From positions 15,143,653-15,207,652 of the forward strand of contig NC_079478.1 of NCBI RefSeq assembly GCF_026230105.1: a stretch of DNA of 64,000 nt. Reading direction: 5' to 3'. The translations under genes were made by a program, and so were the position numbers. Below are positions 44,346-56,439 of the stretch, one piece after another (positions within the stretch are counted from its first letter, which is position 1; each line of letters begins with the position of its first letter). The notes beneath the pieces were generated by a model. It saw only the letters and a list, made by a program, of their open reading frames with translations, was not told where the DNA came from and did not search any database. This DNA is from Diorhabda sublineata. Taxonomy: Eukaryota; Arthropoda; Insecta; Coleoptera; Chrysomelidae.

Positions 44346-44419
44346 TGTGGAACAAAGATGAGAGTAGCTAGGGCGGTAAAGAGAATCGGAAGCTCTGATA
44401 CGAAATCGACAAGAGTAAA

Positions 44420-44840
44420 AAGATGGAACTTTAAAATTCGGCGAAGGCAGCAACCTTTGATGTACGATTGAAATACCAGCAATTCTAAAATTCGGCAGCG
44501 CCGTCTTTGATGTTTGCTTTTTATATAACTATGTATTATAGCAGGCGGCTTATTTATACTGTTTCTTTTGAATACTTTCTAGGAAGGACTTGTTTTGTTT
44601 TTTTTTCTAGAAGTTTTTAGAATTCTTTTAGGATATATAAGGAGTTTGTGTAGCACAGTTGAGCTCAATTGATAATAAATATCCGTAGTGAACAGACCGA
44701 AATAGAAAGTAATCGAAGAATTTAAATAAATTAAACATATGAGTTAAGTGTTAGCGATAAGTGAATTATTATAAGTTAGTTAAGTGTGTGTATAGTGTTT
44801 AAATAAATTAAGAACGTAAGAGACAGTATTTATTATAGAA
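44420..44840 (+). repeat. LTR-like dispersed repeat, copy B
   Basis: Shares with copy A at 16.1 kb the blocks ATGGAACTTTAAAATTCGGC, GCGGCTTATTTATACTGTTT, TTTCTAGGAA, TTAGAATTCTTTTAGGATAT, ATATCCGTAGTGAACA and ACGTAAGAGACAGTATTTAT. The start is partly duplicated: AAAATTCGGC...CTTTGATG occurs twice (44432 and about 44488). The Tc1 element begins 20 bp after its end. No gag or pol coding nearby. Solo LTR status is inferred. Confidence 0.55.
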
Positions 44841-44861
44841 ATAGAAATCGTATAAATAATA

Positions 44862-46059
44862 CACTGGCGGGCAAAAACTTGAGGTCACCTTAAAATTTTC
44901 ATGTTCTTTGAAATTTTACGTTTTAAGATAGTATTCGCAAACTGTACATCATTGCATGTGTCTTTGTAAGCTATACTAAAAAAATGCATTTTTTGGATTT
45001 AATGATTTATTCTGAGAAAGCAACAAATTTACATTTAGGGCGAAATTCAACATTTTGTTGTTAGGGTAGATATGGAACGAACAAAATAAAAAAACTTGAC
45101 ACTAATAACGTGTATTCCCTCCTCTTGCATTGATGACTGCTTGAAGTCGCCGCGGCATACTTTGAATTAAGATTCGGATCACATTCATTTATTCTGCCAG
45201 TCAAACTACCTAATTTCTACCTCATCCAGATACTTCCTGAAAATTCTTGCTGTGAGGTTAGGGAGCCATTTTCTATGAAGACCAATTCTGTACGAGCTTG
45301 TGCAGTGATTTCCGCCAAAACCATGACTGTGTTGCAAAAACGCGACTCATCTGAGAACAATACCCAGCTTCAGTCATCATCATTCCAACGAACGTAATCT
45401 TTGGCAAATGTCAATCTTACAGTTCTATGCTGGCGTGCAACGGAGGACCTGTAGCCATTCTTCTGCATGACAGTCCAGGACCATGAAGCCTTCTTCTAAC
45501 GGTCCATTCACTAAAGTTAACATTTCTCATTTCTTCCAACTGATTTTGCAGTGAAACCGCATCTGCTGTCCTATTCCGCAAATTTGTGGACACCAAAAAA
45601 CTGTCATCTCGTTGAGTGGTAACTCTTTTTCGCCCAGACCCTGGTCTTCTAATGATCAGGCCAGTCTCCAGAAAGCGCTGGTACACCCTTTGCACACCAC
45701 AAAGACTAGCACCAACAATTCTTGCAGTTTCACATTGCCCCCGACCATCTTGTAACAGCGCAACAATTCTTGCCGCAACAATCGGATCTAAATTTATTAC
45801 GGGCCTGTTAAATCACTACACTTTGCAATCGTTAGGTTTTACACAAAGAATCAACAGTAATCTGGAAAACAAGCAGGGGAAATGTGAATGTTCAATTAGC
45901 GCAAAGGCACATTTTTCATCAAAGTCATACTCTAATACATCAAATGACAGATGTCAAGTCTCGGAAAACATTTGCTTTAACGCCTGGTAATCCTTATCAA
46001 TATTAACGCTAAAATTATTCGCAATTTCTGAAGTGACCTCAATTTTTTGCTCGCCAGTG
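44862..46059 (-). mobile_element. Tc1-like element with intact ends and TA duplication
   Basis: The left end reads CACTGGCGGGCAAAAACTTG then AGGTCACCTT from 44862; the right end, read inward on the minus strand from 46059, is CACTGGCGAGCAAAAAATTG then AGGTCACTTC. Both are flanked by TA (44860-44861 and 46060-46061). The ~30-bp repeats differ at only a few positions. Total length is 1,198 bp, shortened from the usual 1.6 kb by an internal deletion in the transposase. The insertion is immediately beside LTR-like copy B. Confidence 0.92.
45105..45800 (-). pseudogene. Tc1 transposase pseudogene with deleted catalytic core
   Basis: From 45800 down: PIVAARIVALLQDGRGQCET, ARIVGASLCGVQRVYQRFLE (first HTH), RRPGSGRKRVTTQRDDSFLV (GRPR-like linker), LEEMRNVNFSEWTVRRRLHG (second HTH), RLTFAKDYVRW, a stop within NDDD-W, VLFSDESRF (first catalytic aspartate, 45336-45353), MVLAEITAQARTELVFIENG and SLTSQ. 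It then jumps to LIQSMPRRLQAVINARGGNT RY-stop, the normal C-terminus. The segment with the second and third catalytic residues (QDNARPH... and SPDLNPIEH) is gone. Both DNA-binding helices remain readable. Confidence 0.9.
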
Positions 46060-46069
46060 TATATAAAAT

Positions 46070-46560
46070 AATTATACAGTACCTACATCGTTCGTTGGTT
46101 CGTTTACAGTAACAAAAAACCAAGGATACAGATGTATTTTGTAAAGCAAATTCCATGTTATTTACTATAGAAATATATTTTCAATAATTCAAATTGTTAC
46201 TACCTACCATTCCTACAAGTTATAAAGTGCAAAAATTTAGGTTCGCTTCCGCCTCCATTAATGCTACAGTAGTCGCACCTCTATATGGAGCATAAGTAGT
46301 CGCATGTCAAGATGCCTTTTCTATTTTGTCCAATTATACTCTCAATACAACTTTAACATTATAGAGAATTGGTAAAATGATTGAAATAATTAAATCTCAA
46401 GTCCAAGATGTTTATTAAAAAGCTTTGTGAAGAAATATAAAAATATAACAATGTTGAATGTATAAAATAATGAAGAGAGAGGTGAATACAAAAAATATTT
46501 TAAAAAACATTTCACAGTATTTTATTTACAATGCAAACTGATTACCAATAATTTCTTTTC
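46070..46560. other. no gene seen; repeated GTAGTCGC motif
   Basis: AGTAGTCGC occurs at about 46269 and 46291, and again outside this stretch at about 46967 and, inverted, at about 47143. Otherwise AT-rich without coding motifs. Confidence 0.45.
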
Positions 46561-46569
46561 GTAAAAAAA

Positions 46570-46890
46570 TATATCAGTCTTTTTTGCGACTACACCCATC
46601 AGCACAAATAAAGGAACAATGTGCACTTAAGCATAAATATCGCCCACAATTTTTATATCTGTACTGGGTATACCTTTTTTTCTATCTTTTTGATATGGTG
46701 CACACCGTTTACGAGAAGTAGTTTCTGTTGCATCTTTGTTTGTTTGAAAAGTAGAAGTAGTATCATCTGATGAGATCCCCTGCAATCTGCTCAAAACATT
46801 GCAGGGGGAAGAGTAAGTATTTTCGTTTTCTTCTGAAGCTGTTATTCTAGTAATTCTCTCCCCAGTCGTCGGAGAAAAAGTCGCCTAACT
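46570..46890 (-). pseudogene. piggyBac-type C-terminal cysteine-rich end
   Basis: The minus strand from about 46890 reads SPTTGERITRITASEENENT, VLSRLQGISSDDTTSTF, TSRKRCAPYQKDRKKGIPST and, one frame over, KNCGRYLCLSAHCSFICADG CSRKK. The pattern RL.G...(spacer)..RKRC..C....DRK......C..C.R.LC..H....C..C is that of the terminal zinc-binding domain of piggyBac transposases, preceded by its usual loose linker. One frameshift and one stop are required. No catalytic part was found upstream. Confidence is limited by the short, cysteine-dominated match. Confidence 0.45.
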
Positions 46891-46899
46891 GGTACCTCA

Positions 46900-48685
46900 T
46901 TTCCAACTTATTATCAAAATAAGAAATAGTAAAACAAAGTTACTCAATACTTACAATAGTAGTCGCGTAGGATCTCAGAGATGATTCACCTTGTAATTTG
47001 ACACCACTTGTCCAGAAGGAAACAAACACAACACTGGCATGTGGCTGCTACTAGGAAAGGAGGATAGAAGGAGGAAAGAGTTCGCATGTTTGAACATGCT
47101 CTGACCACGCCCATAAATGTTTCTTTGGCAGCTTTGGAAGCGACTACTGGAGTGTTCTAGTGCGCACCCATATCTCTTCTGCTATCTTCTCAGTTATTGG
47201 TTTCGAGAAAGTAAATATCTCTATACAGAGACAATCTTCCTAAAATATTCACGTTGAAGATTACATCATAGACCCATTATGGATTAATAGAAAGCTTCCA
47301 CAAAATCAAAATATATTTCTGTCACTTTTGTGATTTTTGAGGTGATTTGTTTGCATTAAGAACTGTTCTTCTCATAATAAACATAGGAATGAGAAAGAGA
47401 TAAATAATGGAATTATTCATGTAAGTGGTGGAATCATATGGCTAAATAAGATTGTTTGGTAGCGTTTAAAACAATATAAAGGAAATACAAATCGCAACAA
47501 ATTATGCTATTACTATAATATTATTTGATCCGAAATTTATGCTAGTCCTGTGAATATAAATTTATTTATTTCAAAACTTAGTGGTTATTATTCTATTCGA
47601 GACTATATGTTGAGATTTTAACCAAAGTGTAAAAGTTATTCTTCTTGTCTTTGGCTAGGTAAGTACGTAGCCATCGAATATTCTTACTGAGCTGTTCTCT
47701 ACTTGATATTCTAAATAAATAATTGCACCTTTGAACAATATGTGAAAATACTAAACAATAACTATTATTGTACATTATCGGACCAAATGAAAAAGAATAT
47801 TATGGAGAAATCCAATAATTTACAAAAGAAAAAAAATCTCTTTCTCCAAAACAATGCATCGTGTAACTTGTTGGTAAAAACGATGGTCAAATTCAATGCA
47901 GTGATAAATTGAACATCAGCATCCAATAAATACATTCTCCAAACAAAAATACGCCAAGGAATAAAATATCAATCAAATGAAAATGTTCTCGCTGAAACAG
48001 AAATTAATGTTGATGTCAAAGACAAATTGTTCTATAAAAATTAACATAAAAAGGTGAAGAAGCGTTAGAGGGAATTGCGAAAAAAGAATTGAACTATGGT
48101 AGAATTCATCTAAACATCTGAAAAATATGATACTCTACAGATATGGATATTGTTTAGTTGAAAGAAGTGGATTATTTGCGCCCTCAGTACAATAAGATTA
48201 ATACCTACCGTTTTTAAACTTTATTCCCTTTTTTTAGAATTATCTTCAAGATTCTTATTGGAAATCTTTTTTTGTTTGTTTTTTTATATTAAACTGTATT
48301 TCACCATCGGGAAAAAACCTAACAATTACTTGAGTTAAATTATTTGAATCTTGAAAAAGGTTTGTAAAATCGGTATTCCAAGAAAATCGCTTTTATGTGG
48401 ACTTCTTCCTCTTGTTTTGATACTAATCAATTTCGTCTGTAATTAGTAGAAGAAAATTCAAAGATTGGATTGGGAAGTCAGTTACAGTATTGAATGTCGA
48501 GAAACGTACGAGAGGCACCAAGTTAAAATGAGAAAGTATTCGGATGATAAAAAGGGTAGGTAATATGTGCTTGGTGAAATAGTATGGTAAATTTGAACGT
48601 AGGTACCCCCACAGTGATCTTCACTATCTAACAGACACAATAGAACTGACAATATTAGTCAAGTATACCGGCTTGAGGGACAGTA
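46900..48685. other. no gene seen
   Basis: AT-rich, short frames without motifs. A CGACTACTGGAG string at 47143-47154 is the inverted GTAGTCGC motif mentioned above. Confidence 0.5.
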
Positions 48686-48689
48686 CTAA

Positions 48690-49330
48690 ACCCTACTACC
48701 ATCTTGGGCGTGACTATTTCACATTCTTTCCTGTATTTGCCAAAGTGTATAGGCTTATATGCAAACCATTTAGGACCATAGCATTATAATCTCTTCTTTC
48801 GATCCCTTGCCCTCTGGTATCTTCCATGAAACTCGAGTTTGCCTTCGTTCTAAGTGACCTATCCATTGTAACCTTGTCTTTATAAACGCGCTGATTGGTG
48901 ACTTATTGAGAAGTGTGTACATTTCATAGTTTGATCTTCTCTCCCATCCTAACTCTATCTGCTTTCCTCCCAAATTTCTTCTTAATATTTTTCTCTCCCA
49001 GATATCCAATTCCTGTTTAGATTTAATCGCCATTATCCAAGTTTCACAGGCGTATGTCAGGGTGGGTCACAACATTGTCTTATAAATTCTAACTTTCGTA
49101 GAACTGGATATCTCTTACGATGTAAATTTTCTCAAAGACTGCCTGCATAGCTGTTACTTTTGGCAATTCTTAGTTCGATATCCTTCTTTCCTTGGCATTT
49201 ATTATCTAGTAGTACACCCAAATACGTGAAATTTTCTACTTTCTCAAATTCTATTAACGTTCCATTATGTTTATGTACTTTAAAATTGTTTTCTGTCTTA
49301 CTTCCACATTTATTCTTTATTTCCAGAAAG
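48690..49330 (-). pseudogene. LINE reverse-transcriptase thumb and C-terminal region
   Basis: Minus-strand order: TLIEFEKVENFTYLGVLLDN, KDIELRIAKSNSYAGSL (49150-49245), then with a frame change MAIKSKQELDIWERKILRRN (48973-49033), MYTLLNKSPISAFIKTRLQW and IGHLERRQT. VENF.YLG.......DIE.RI.KA is the end of the reverse transcriptase of jockey/CR1-type insect LINEs and ERKILRR......I..RLQW.GH..R is the tail that follows. The YADD catalytic box is absent, so the insertion is 5'-truncated. The final GRP..RW block is lost. Confidence 0.8.
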
Positions 49331-49334
49331 ACAG

Positions 49335-49875
49335 TGTATTAGTATTATAATTTATTATAATATTGCGTAAAAATTTTGCAAACATCGTATTATCAAGTAG
49401 GGAATAATTACCAAGTAGTTATTTGTACTAGTTGAAAAAACATTATTTTTTGCTTCTGGTATATTTCTGCGCAATTTCAAATAAAATGACTCTTATTTCA
49501 AATTGGAATTACCGTAAACGTACCTATGAGCATCCCTTGAAGAATCCTTTTGTTCTTTTATTATGTCGTAGGTATGGAAGCAACTTTGCTATGTTACGTG
49601 ATTTTTATCGTCGGAAGTAAATAAATAATCCTAATTCTTGTTGTAAATATATACTGCAATATCCAATTCAGTGAACAAAGTACCAAACGATATCCTTGGG
49701 GAAGATAACATGGAAAATACGCTTATTAATGAAAACCATGTTGTCAGTTAATTGTTCAAAATGAGTTACTAATATTTATAAAGATTTATTTTGCATACCA
49801 TTGATTAAATTTATGAACCTCCACACTATGTAGACATTGTTTGTTCTGCGATCGATTTCGGAAGAAGCATTTTAT
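49335..49875. other. no gene seen
   Basis: Short frames without motifs. Confidence 0.5.
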
Positions 49876-49877
49876 AA

Positions 49878-50375
49878 AGGCCGCTTGACAAGGTGCAAGA
49901 CAACGTGCAAGAAATTGCATGATGAAAATATTGCATATATGAATATTGCAAGTCGCATGTCTCTTGTCATTGCATCATGGCTGCCACTAACAAAAATTCA
50001 ATAAGTGAATTAAATACCTTACCTAAAAATTTCATTCAATGTTTTGTGACTGGTTTAAAAAATGATGATAACAAAATTAAATAAGTCAGTAACGAAGAGA
50101 AAAAGTGGTCAGTGGATTACTGCAAATAATTATATCTGCTGCTGCCTTGGTTTTGGAGCCTGATGGATTGGTTGTTAAGCCAAAAGTAACTAGATTTATC
50201 CCTAGAATTGCAGCTTGCACGCAATAAAAATAGCACCAAACCGATAATGATGCAAGTGGAAGATCTTGTGTGAAACAATAACAGCTTAACTTCATCTACG
50301 CATGCTTTTTATCAAGAAATATTTCGCCTTGTATTGCATTGCACGGTGTATTGCATCATGTCAAACAAGTGTGTT
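49878..50375. repeat. MITE-like element with ~28-bp TIRs
   Basis: The left end reads GCTTGACAAGGTGCAAGACA ACGTGCAA near 49882-49909; the right end, inverted, reads GTTTGACATGATGCAATACA CCGTGCAA from about 50371 down to 50344. Extra TTGCAT strings occur beside both. An ATG at 49977 opens MAATNKNSISELNTLPKNF, which is readable for about 35 codons before a stop; it may be a remnant of an element-encoded protein, but I do not recognise it. The family is not assigned; the end sequence would suit a PIF/Harbinger or hAT derivative. Confidence 0.55.
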
Positions 50376-50379
50376 GTGT

Positions 50380-50980
50380 ACAATGACGATTACTTTGAAT
50401 TTACTTGCTTCTTCTGTTTTGTATAAAACTGGCAGTAGCCGGACAAAATCTTGGCATTTCTTATTGGTGAAATCGCAAGCAGATAATATTCTTATTTTCT
50501 CGGTTAAAATTTCTATTCATAAAAGAATTTTTCATACAAGGCTTGCCTCTTTTTTGTTCAAAATTGACGTTTATCTAGGTAATAACATCTTCGTCTAGTG
50601 AAAATATCTCTCGTTCAAGTTTTAATTGGCTTTAATATGTCTACGTGTTTCATTACTCATTTTCATTACTTAAATTTTTTTCGACTCCAATTTCTTTTCT
50701 TTTGTTCTAAGACCCTTCAAATATATATTAGTGTTTTGAAAAAAAAATGTATAGTATGTACGATTTAATAAAATATGTATTGGGTCATAATTTATATTTT
50801 CTCACAAAACGGGAACGTAAATCAACAGGTGTGTGAAAAGAAAATCTGATACCCGTGATATCCTAGAATACAGCGAAGGTCGAATTTTTTTATATAAATA
50901 TGTTATGAGGAAAGGAATGCTACAAGTTTCATATTTATATTTTTTGTTACTGGATGACTTTTATCGTCTATAATATAATA
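50380..50980. other. no gene seen
   Basis: AT-rich; short frames only. Confidence 0.5.
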
Positions 50981-50986
50981 CATGAA

Positions 50987-51265
50987 TTGATATCGAAGCC
51001 CCAAAATTTCCTCAAATTTTCTTTAACTATTGCAAAGGACTTCCAATAAAAAACCTTTTAACAAAAAAATATAATGTAAGTATTTTTTATAACGCCAAAA
51101 AATTTCGTTTACGCTTGAGCGCTGACGGGAATCGTTCGTTTTGATATCGAAGCTGCAAAATTTTTCCAAATTTTATTCAACTATTGCAAAGGACACTCAA
51201 TAAGGACCCTAATAATAAAAAAATGTGATGTAAATATTTCTTATAACGTCAAAATATATCTCCTC
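50987..51265. repeat. two-copy tandem duplication, ~153-bp period
   Basis: TTGATATCGAAGCCCCAAAA at 50987 and TTGATATCGAAGCTGCAAAA at 51140 start two diverged units. Both continue with CAAATTTT, CTATTGCAAAGGAC, CAATAA, a run of A, ATGTAA.TATTT and TTATAACG.CAAAA. The second unit ends near 51265. Confidence 0.75.
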
Positions 51266-51432
51266 TATTAAATTTTTTTCGAGTGCACAGATTATATAGG
51301 AGGATGCATCGAGCGCACATTTCCAGGTATAAAGACGGTATCTTCAACCCCTGAAGAAAAATTTTAAGAGAGTTAACAACAGAGTAACAAAGAGTTAATA
51401 CTTCCTCATCAATGCGATTATAGTCTTAGTCT

Positions 51433-51453
51433 CCTAACCTAACCTAACCTAAC
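51433..51453. repeat. short telomere-like (CCTAA)4 run
   Basis: Four CCTAA units in a row, the complement of the TTAGG repeat used at most arthropod telomeres. So short a run is not a telomere; it may be a chance or repaired interstitial sequence. Confidence 0.6.
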
Positions 51454-51459
51454 TATTCT

Positions 51460-54400
51460 TAAATTAAAAGGCTCTTTTGTGGAAAATTCAACAATTTTTT
51501 TTTAATTATTTTGAACCCAAAACCATTCTTAGAATAAATAAAAAATTTTTTCTATCAATTTTTGTTCCATATGTTATATAATATTAAACATTCGCTCATT
51601 TTGGAAATCTTAGATGTTGCTGATAGTTTTTCGTTTTGTATTAATAATAATTATTCAAAAGTTCGTATGTTTGCCTAGGACTCACTTTGGCAGATCAAAT
51701 TTTCTTGTGCGTTCGTCGAACGATCTTTCGGATTTAACACAGGTAGTGGGCGCTAGATGCACGCAATGTGCCTATTCGCTCGATGCACTTGCGCTTTTCG
51801 GATCCTACCAAACATTCGTAGAGATCCATAGATGACTTTACACGTGTTCCTGAATATTGTATCAAAATTACAATTTTTAATATATTGAATAACTTTAAAA
51901 GCTTGTGTCATAGTTATTTTTGAAAAATTCTATTTGTTATATAAAATAATTTTGCAATATAATTATTTCATAGTTATGAATGAATTTGACAGTTAGTTCT
52001 ATTGCAGTTTCTCCAGCATTTAACAGCTAAGAACAAAGATAAACGACAAGATAATTAACCGTATAACATAAAAGTAGATACCAAAATCAGAATGTCTATT
52101 TTTAATCATTAATTTTTTCTGAAACAACACTAGTCCACAAATACGATGATATTGTCAATATTTTTGGTGATTATGGTGAAAAGTAATTTTGAGTTGAACT
52201 AGTTGTCATCGGTTCTAGTATACAAAATCTGACTTCATCATTTAAAGCGGGTAATAATCCACTCCAAAATTTTGTCTCATCATTTTTCTGGAAAAAAAAT
52301 GTATTAAATTTTTGTATTGTAATTGGTCCTTGTCAAGTATGCAAACTTTCAAATGAATCCGGTGTTTGGAAGTTTGAAAATCGAGTTCAAAGTCTCTATT
52401 ACATGCTATACTGATAATCATGGCCAGAATTATTATACAAATTTATTAAATTATTGAGTTCAAATCGATCTTTATCAATTGTTTAAAATTTCAAATTACT
52501 TCGATATTGTGAAGAAGGAATATCAAGTTCAAAATTTTTGTGACATAGTTAGGTAGATACATTGGAATTGGATTCTTTTTGAGCCGAATGGTAAGTAATT
52601 CATCCATTGTACCCTACCCTTTGAATCACAATGCATGGGCTGGAGTACAGATTATGGCGACTTACACTTTGTGTTTTAACATTTTCTTTCGTACTCTTTC
52701 CCACAATGTCCTATCGAAAACTTTATTATGAAATAAAATCAAAACCCTGTATATGTACTTATGTACGGTTGTAAATCTTTTATATACTTAATAGAGAAGA
52801 CAGTTACTAGATTTCTCACCTTGAAGTTTGAACATCTTCGTTTCGTTAACATGGTTTGAAGATTCCCACATGTACGCAGATGAAATAGCCTCCGGAATAC
52901 GGCATTTTACCAAACCCCACAATGCGACAAGACTTAATAATAATTCGCATCCTGATGTTAGCGCGTAGTTTATTTCCTCTCTCCTATATTTTCTAGAAAA
53001 TTCTGGATGATTTTGTTTCTTAAAGGATTAGCTCCGGTGGCTATATTCTCTTGTCTTAACAGTTATTTGGTCATCGTGAAGTATTAATGTATTTCGCTGT
53101 CTCAGTTGGACGTGTCTAAGCTTTTTCGATAAGAAAAGCTCTAATCCAAGTGGTCCTTCGCTTTTTCTATAGCTGTCTCCAGCTTATAGTACGGAGTTAC
53201 TATGTCAGGAGTATTCTCTTGTGGGTTAACTTGAGTCCTACGTTTTTTTTTAATTTGTGTATCAATTATTTAATCAATTTTTATAGTTGGGTAAAAAGGA
53301 CACTTGGCAAGAGACATATGAGTTTTGGGAAAACATCGATTATATGCAGTCATTCAATCGTTAGAGGCCTATAAAAAATTCAGAAATATATAGACCTACG
53401 ACATATTGTAGGCCACTTTTCAATAAAATTAATCAACCATTTAACGAAGGCAGATACAATTCTTAAAATCGTAAACAAAAAAAGGGGGCTACTGGTACGT
53501 CAGTTTAATAGTTATGTGTATACCAAGGACTGAAAGTGCTAGTTGGTTGGACGAGCCTGAACAAAGTCCAACAAAGTAGTATTTCAGCCGCGGCGGATAC
53601 AACATTTTTTAGACGACGCATAAGATCCAAAACTTTTTCAATTACACTGAGGAAAGAAAACAAATAATAGAGAATTATAAACATTTTATTTATTGAACAA
53701 TATAATGTACGATATTTGGAATGTCAATATTAATATTTATTGGATTGGATGCAGATGGAATATGTAATCTCTACGAGATAATGATGGAATCTCTGTAGAT
53801 GTGTTTGGTTTTCGATGGAATTTGTTGATTGATTCGTATTTGTGGTGGGAGAAAGTTATGCAAAATCATCGAAGTGAAACTGTCAACATTGAAATGGCTA
53901 GAGTTACATTTAAGGAAGTTAAAGTTGTCTACTCCAGAGCGTCCCGAAAGTGTTTTGCAGTACGGAACTGTCACTTTCACTACATGGAACACTCAAAAGG
54001 CACCATTCAGTATGTAAATGAATACAACAAGAACAACTTTTCGAAAATACTATATACTTGTTATTTTAGCAGTAACCGCGAAAATTAGTGAAAAGTGAAG
54101 TGTAGGTAAAAAAAAAGCCAAGATGTATTTTTGACAGCTTGTAAAAATATTCGTTATTTATCATTATCGCCATCAAAATAACTTTATCATATTATTAGTT
54201 TTACCAGTTTTGAGTTGTGTGTATATTGGCGTTTACACTTCAACAATGAACTGAAATTATTTCTACTTATGAAAAATATCGAAGTTACACAAGAAGGCGG
54301 AGAAGTATTTAAAGAAATATGACATAAGTCTGAAATTATTTCTGGAGGACTTAGATGACTGGGATTAGGTGATACAAGAAATATTCGTCATATTTTGAAT

Positions 54401-55980
54401 CAAATAGTACAAAATGAAGTTTTACGCAACTTCAACAGTTATATATAGTTCGACAGAGAGGTTGAATTTTCTAAAACATAACGGATTTTAAAATTAAAAT
54501 ACAGAATATTTTCTACTAGAAATATGAAATTCTCTGACTTATTTGGGTCATACATAGTCCATCCAAAGAAACTGAACTTTTGGACTGTCATTTTTTTATT
54601 TATTGAGGAAAATGTAATTTAAATTTACTTGGATCCTTCTACAATTACTAATTTGAATATTCCAAAAAAAGGATGATCCACCACATTACTTTCTCTCAGT
54701 TGCTAAATTAGATTTCCTAGCCAATGAATTGGTCAAAGAGGAATTATAGGACGGTCATCCGATTTAGCCTCTCTTGGCATCCTAAATTGATTGTTTAGGT
54801 TTAGAAGGGCTGCATGTAGAGAGCCCTCGAAAGAAGTTGTTTGAAATGTTGAAGAGGCGTTTGAGACCAGCTTAAATCTATATTTTCAACATATGGCTAA
54901 AATACAATAGTTGTTGTCAGTTGCCAGTTCTTCATTTTGAGGAGTTTGTCTCGCCTTTGAAGATTTTAGCCTGTATGCAGTCATATAACTGGTACAATGC
55001 CTCTTCGGTCGGTAATTTCATCACCTCTGAGTCACAGGGATCCAGACCAGTTCTATCACCAGCCAGTTTATTAAGTGTCTAAAATATCTTGATACTGATA
55101 TATTTATTTTAGGAAAACCGCTATGTAGCGCCTTAATATTATTACTTTCTGTCAGATAATTTGGTTAGTTCGTTAATTGGATGAGCTATAGTGTTTTTGA
55201 AAAAAAAAATCGCACTTCTAATCATTGGTCATATTTCAACTCTATATATTTAACAATTCTTGTTTTTTCATTTTCTCAGGAAATTGTAAGGTTTCAATCT
55301 GTCTATTAGATTTGGACCTTGTCTAAGACAACACTCACTTGAAGGAAGCGTCAAAATTTGAACAAAACATTCTTAAACCCATCTAATGAAATCTCTGTTT
55401 ACAAGAGTTATACCATAATAATGACCAAGAAGGTGAAAGTATTTTCAGATTCAATAATTTTTTCTTTCCATTTAGTTAAAATTTTGCATCGTGAAACTGG
55501 TACGTATCATTTTTTGTTGTTTATATTTGTATTTTAATATGACAAAGACGGTCGTCTCCATCGATCAAACATACCGGCCTTAATAACAAAATAAAAAAAA
55601 TCATGATAACATCGATTAATTATTCGAAATGTATCACTGTATTACCTAATAAAAATTATCGTAATGAGACGCGGTTCGATTACTGATCGGTAATAATTTT
55701 GTACTGTAATGTATTTTCATGGGTTTGCTAACGATTTCCGTGTTTGGTTATTCAAATCACTTAATACGAGAAGGTAATAATAATAATGAGAATGGCGCAC
55801 GTTAATTTTTGATTCTATTCCACTAAGAAATACATATATATATAATTATCAAATATATCTATATTATTGACGCAATGATATGTACCGAAAATTAAGATGA
55901 TCTTCAAAGATTATGAAATACCTTTCAATTCATAGGAAAATCGACTGAAAAACCCATTTGATGCAAATTACAACTAGAAG
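51460..55980. other. long AT-rich stretch, no gene seen
   Basis: The largest empty stretch. CCCTGTATATG at 52745-52755 is an inverted TACAGGG-type repeat end. The minus strand between 52930 and 53180 has a few protein-like strings that I could not place. Overlapping frames at 53771-54088 on both strands show no motif. Confidence 0.5.
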
Positions 55981-55989
55981 GTCATATAA

Positions 55990-56430
55990 CAACAGAGGAT
56001 AATTACCTTAGAATTGTCATAACCAGAAGTAGAAAACGAGGATTGAGGATAAGTAATCAGAGTAAGGTCGCGGGATGTCTTCAGAAGGCAGTATGGCGAA
56101 ACAAGTACCTAAGACAAGAAACAAACGCAAGAATTTTTAGAGCAACAATCAGATCTATAATGAACAGTGCATCAGAAACTCTTGGAAGCCTCAGAAAAAA
56201 GAAATCTCGCGATTGCGAAATCGAGAAAGAAGCGAGAGCATCATACGATAGACGTACATAACATTAATGAATGGTTATCACAATGGAACCAATATATAAG
56301 TTGAATAGCAGACGGTAGACTGGTAAAAATAATAAAGAATAAATCTATGTTGGAAAACGGAGTAAAAGTTGACCACAAAACAGATAAGGTGGCAACCTAG
56401 AACAAGGATGATGAAAGATATCGAAGAAGG
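55990..56430 (+). pseudogene. LINE reverse-transcriptase C-terminal region
   Basis: The plus strand reads SNQSKVAGCLQKAVWRNKYL, RQETNARIFRATIRSIMNSA, SETLGSL, then DVHNINEWLSQWNQYIS and IADGRLVKIIKNKS with stops. The pattern K..RAAGCL...IWRNKY...ETKARIYK..IRPILTYA.ET is the post-thumb region of an abundant insect LINE family, and the later block N.W...R...W..HI.RM...R.VK.A.. its tail. It is the same family as the copy at 58.6 kb. 5'-truncated; YADD box absent. Confidence 0.8.
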
Positions 56431-56439
56431 AACAGTTAA

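Noticed and set aside
53771..54088. Overlapping frames on both strands (73, 95 and 62 codons)
   Set aside because: None has a motif and all three cannot be real; treated as chance openness.
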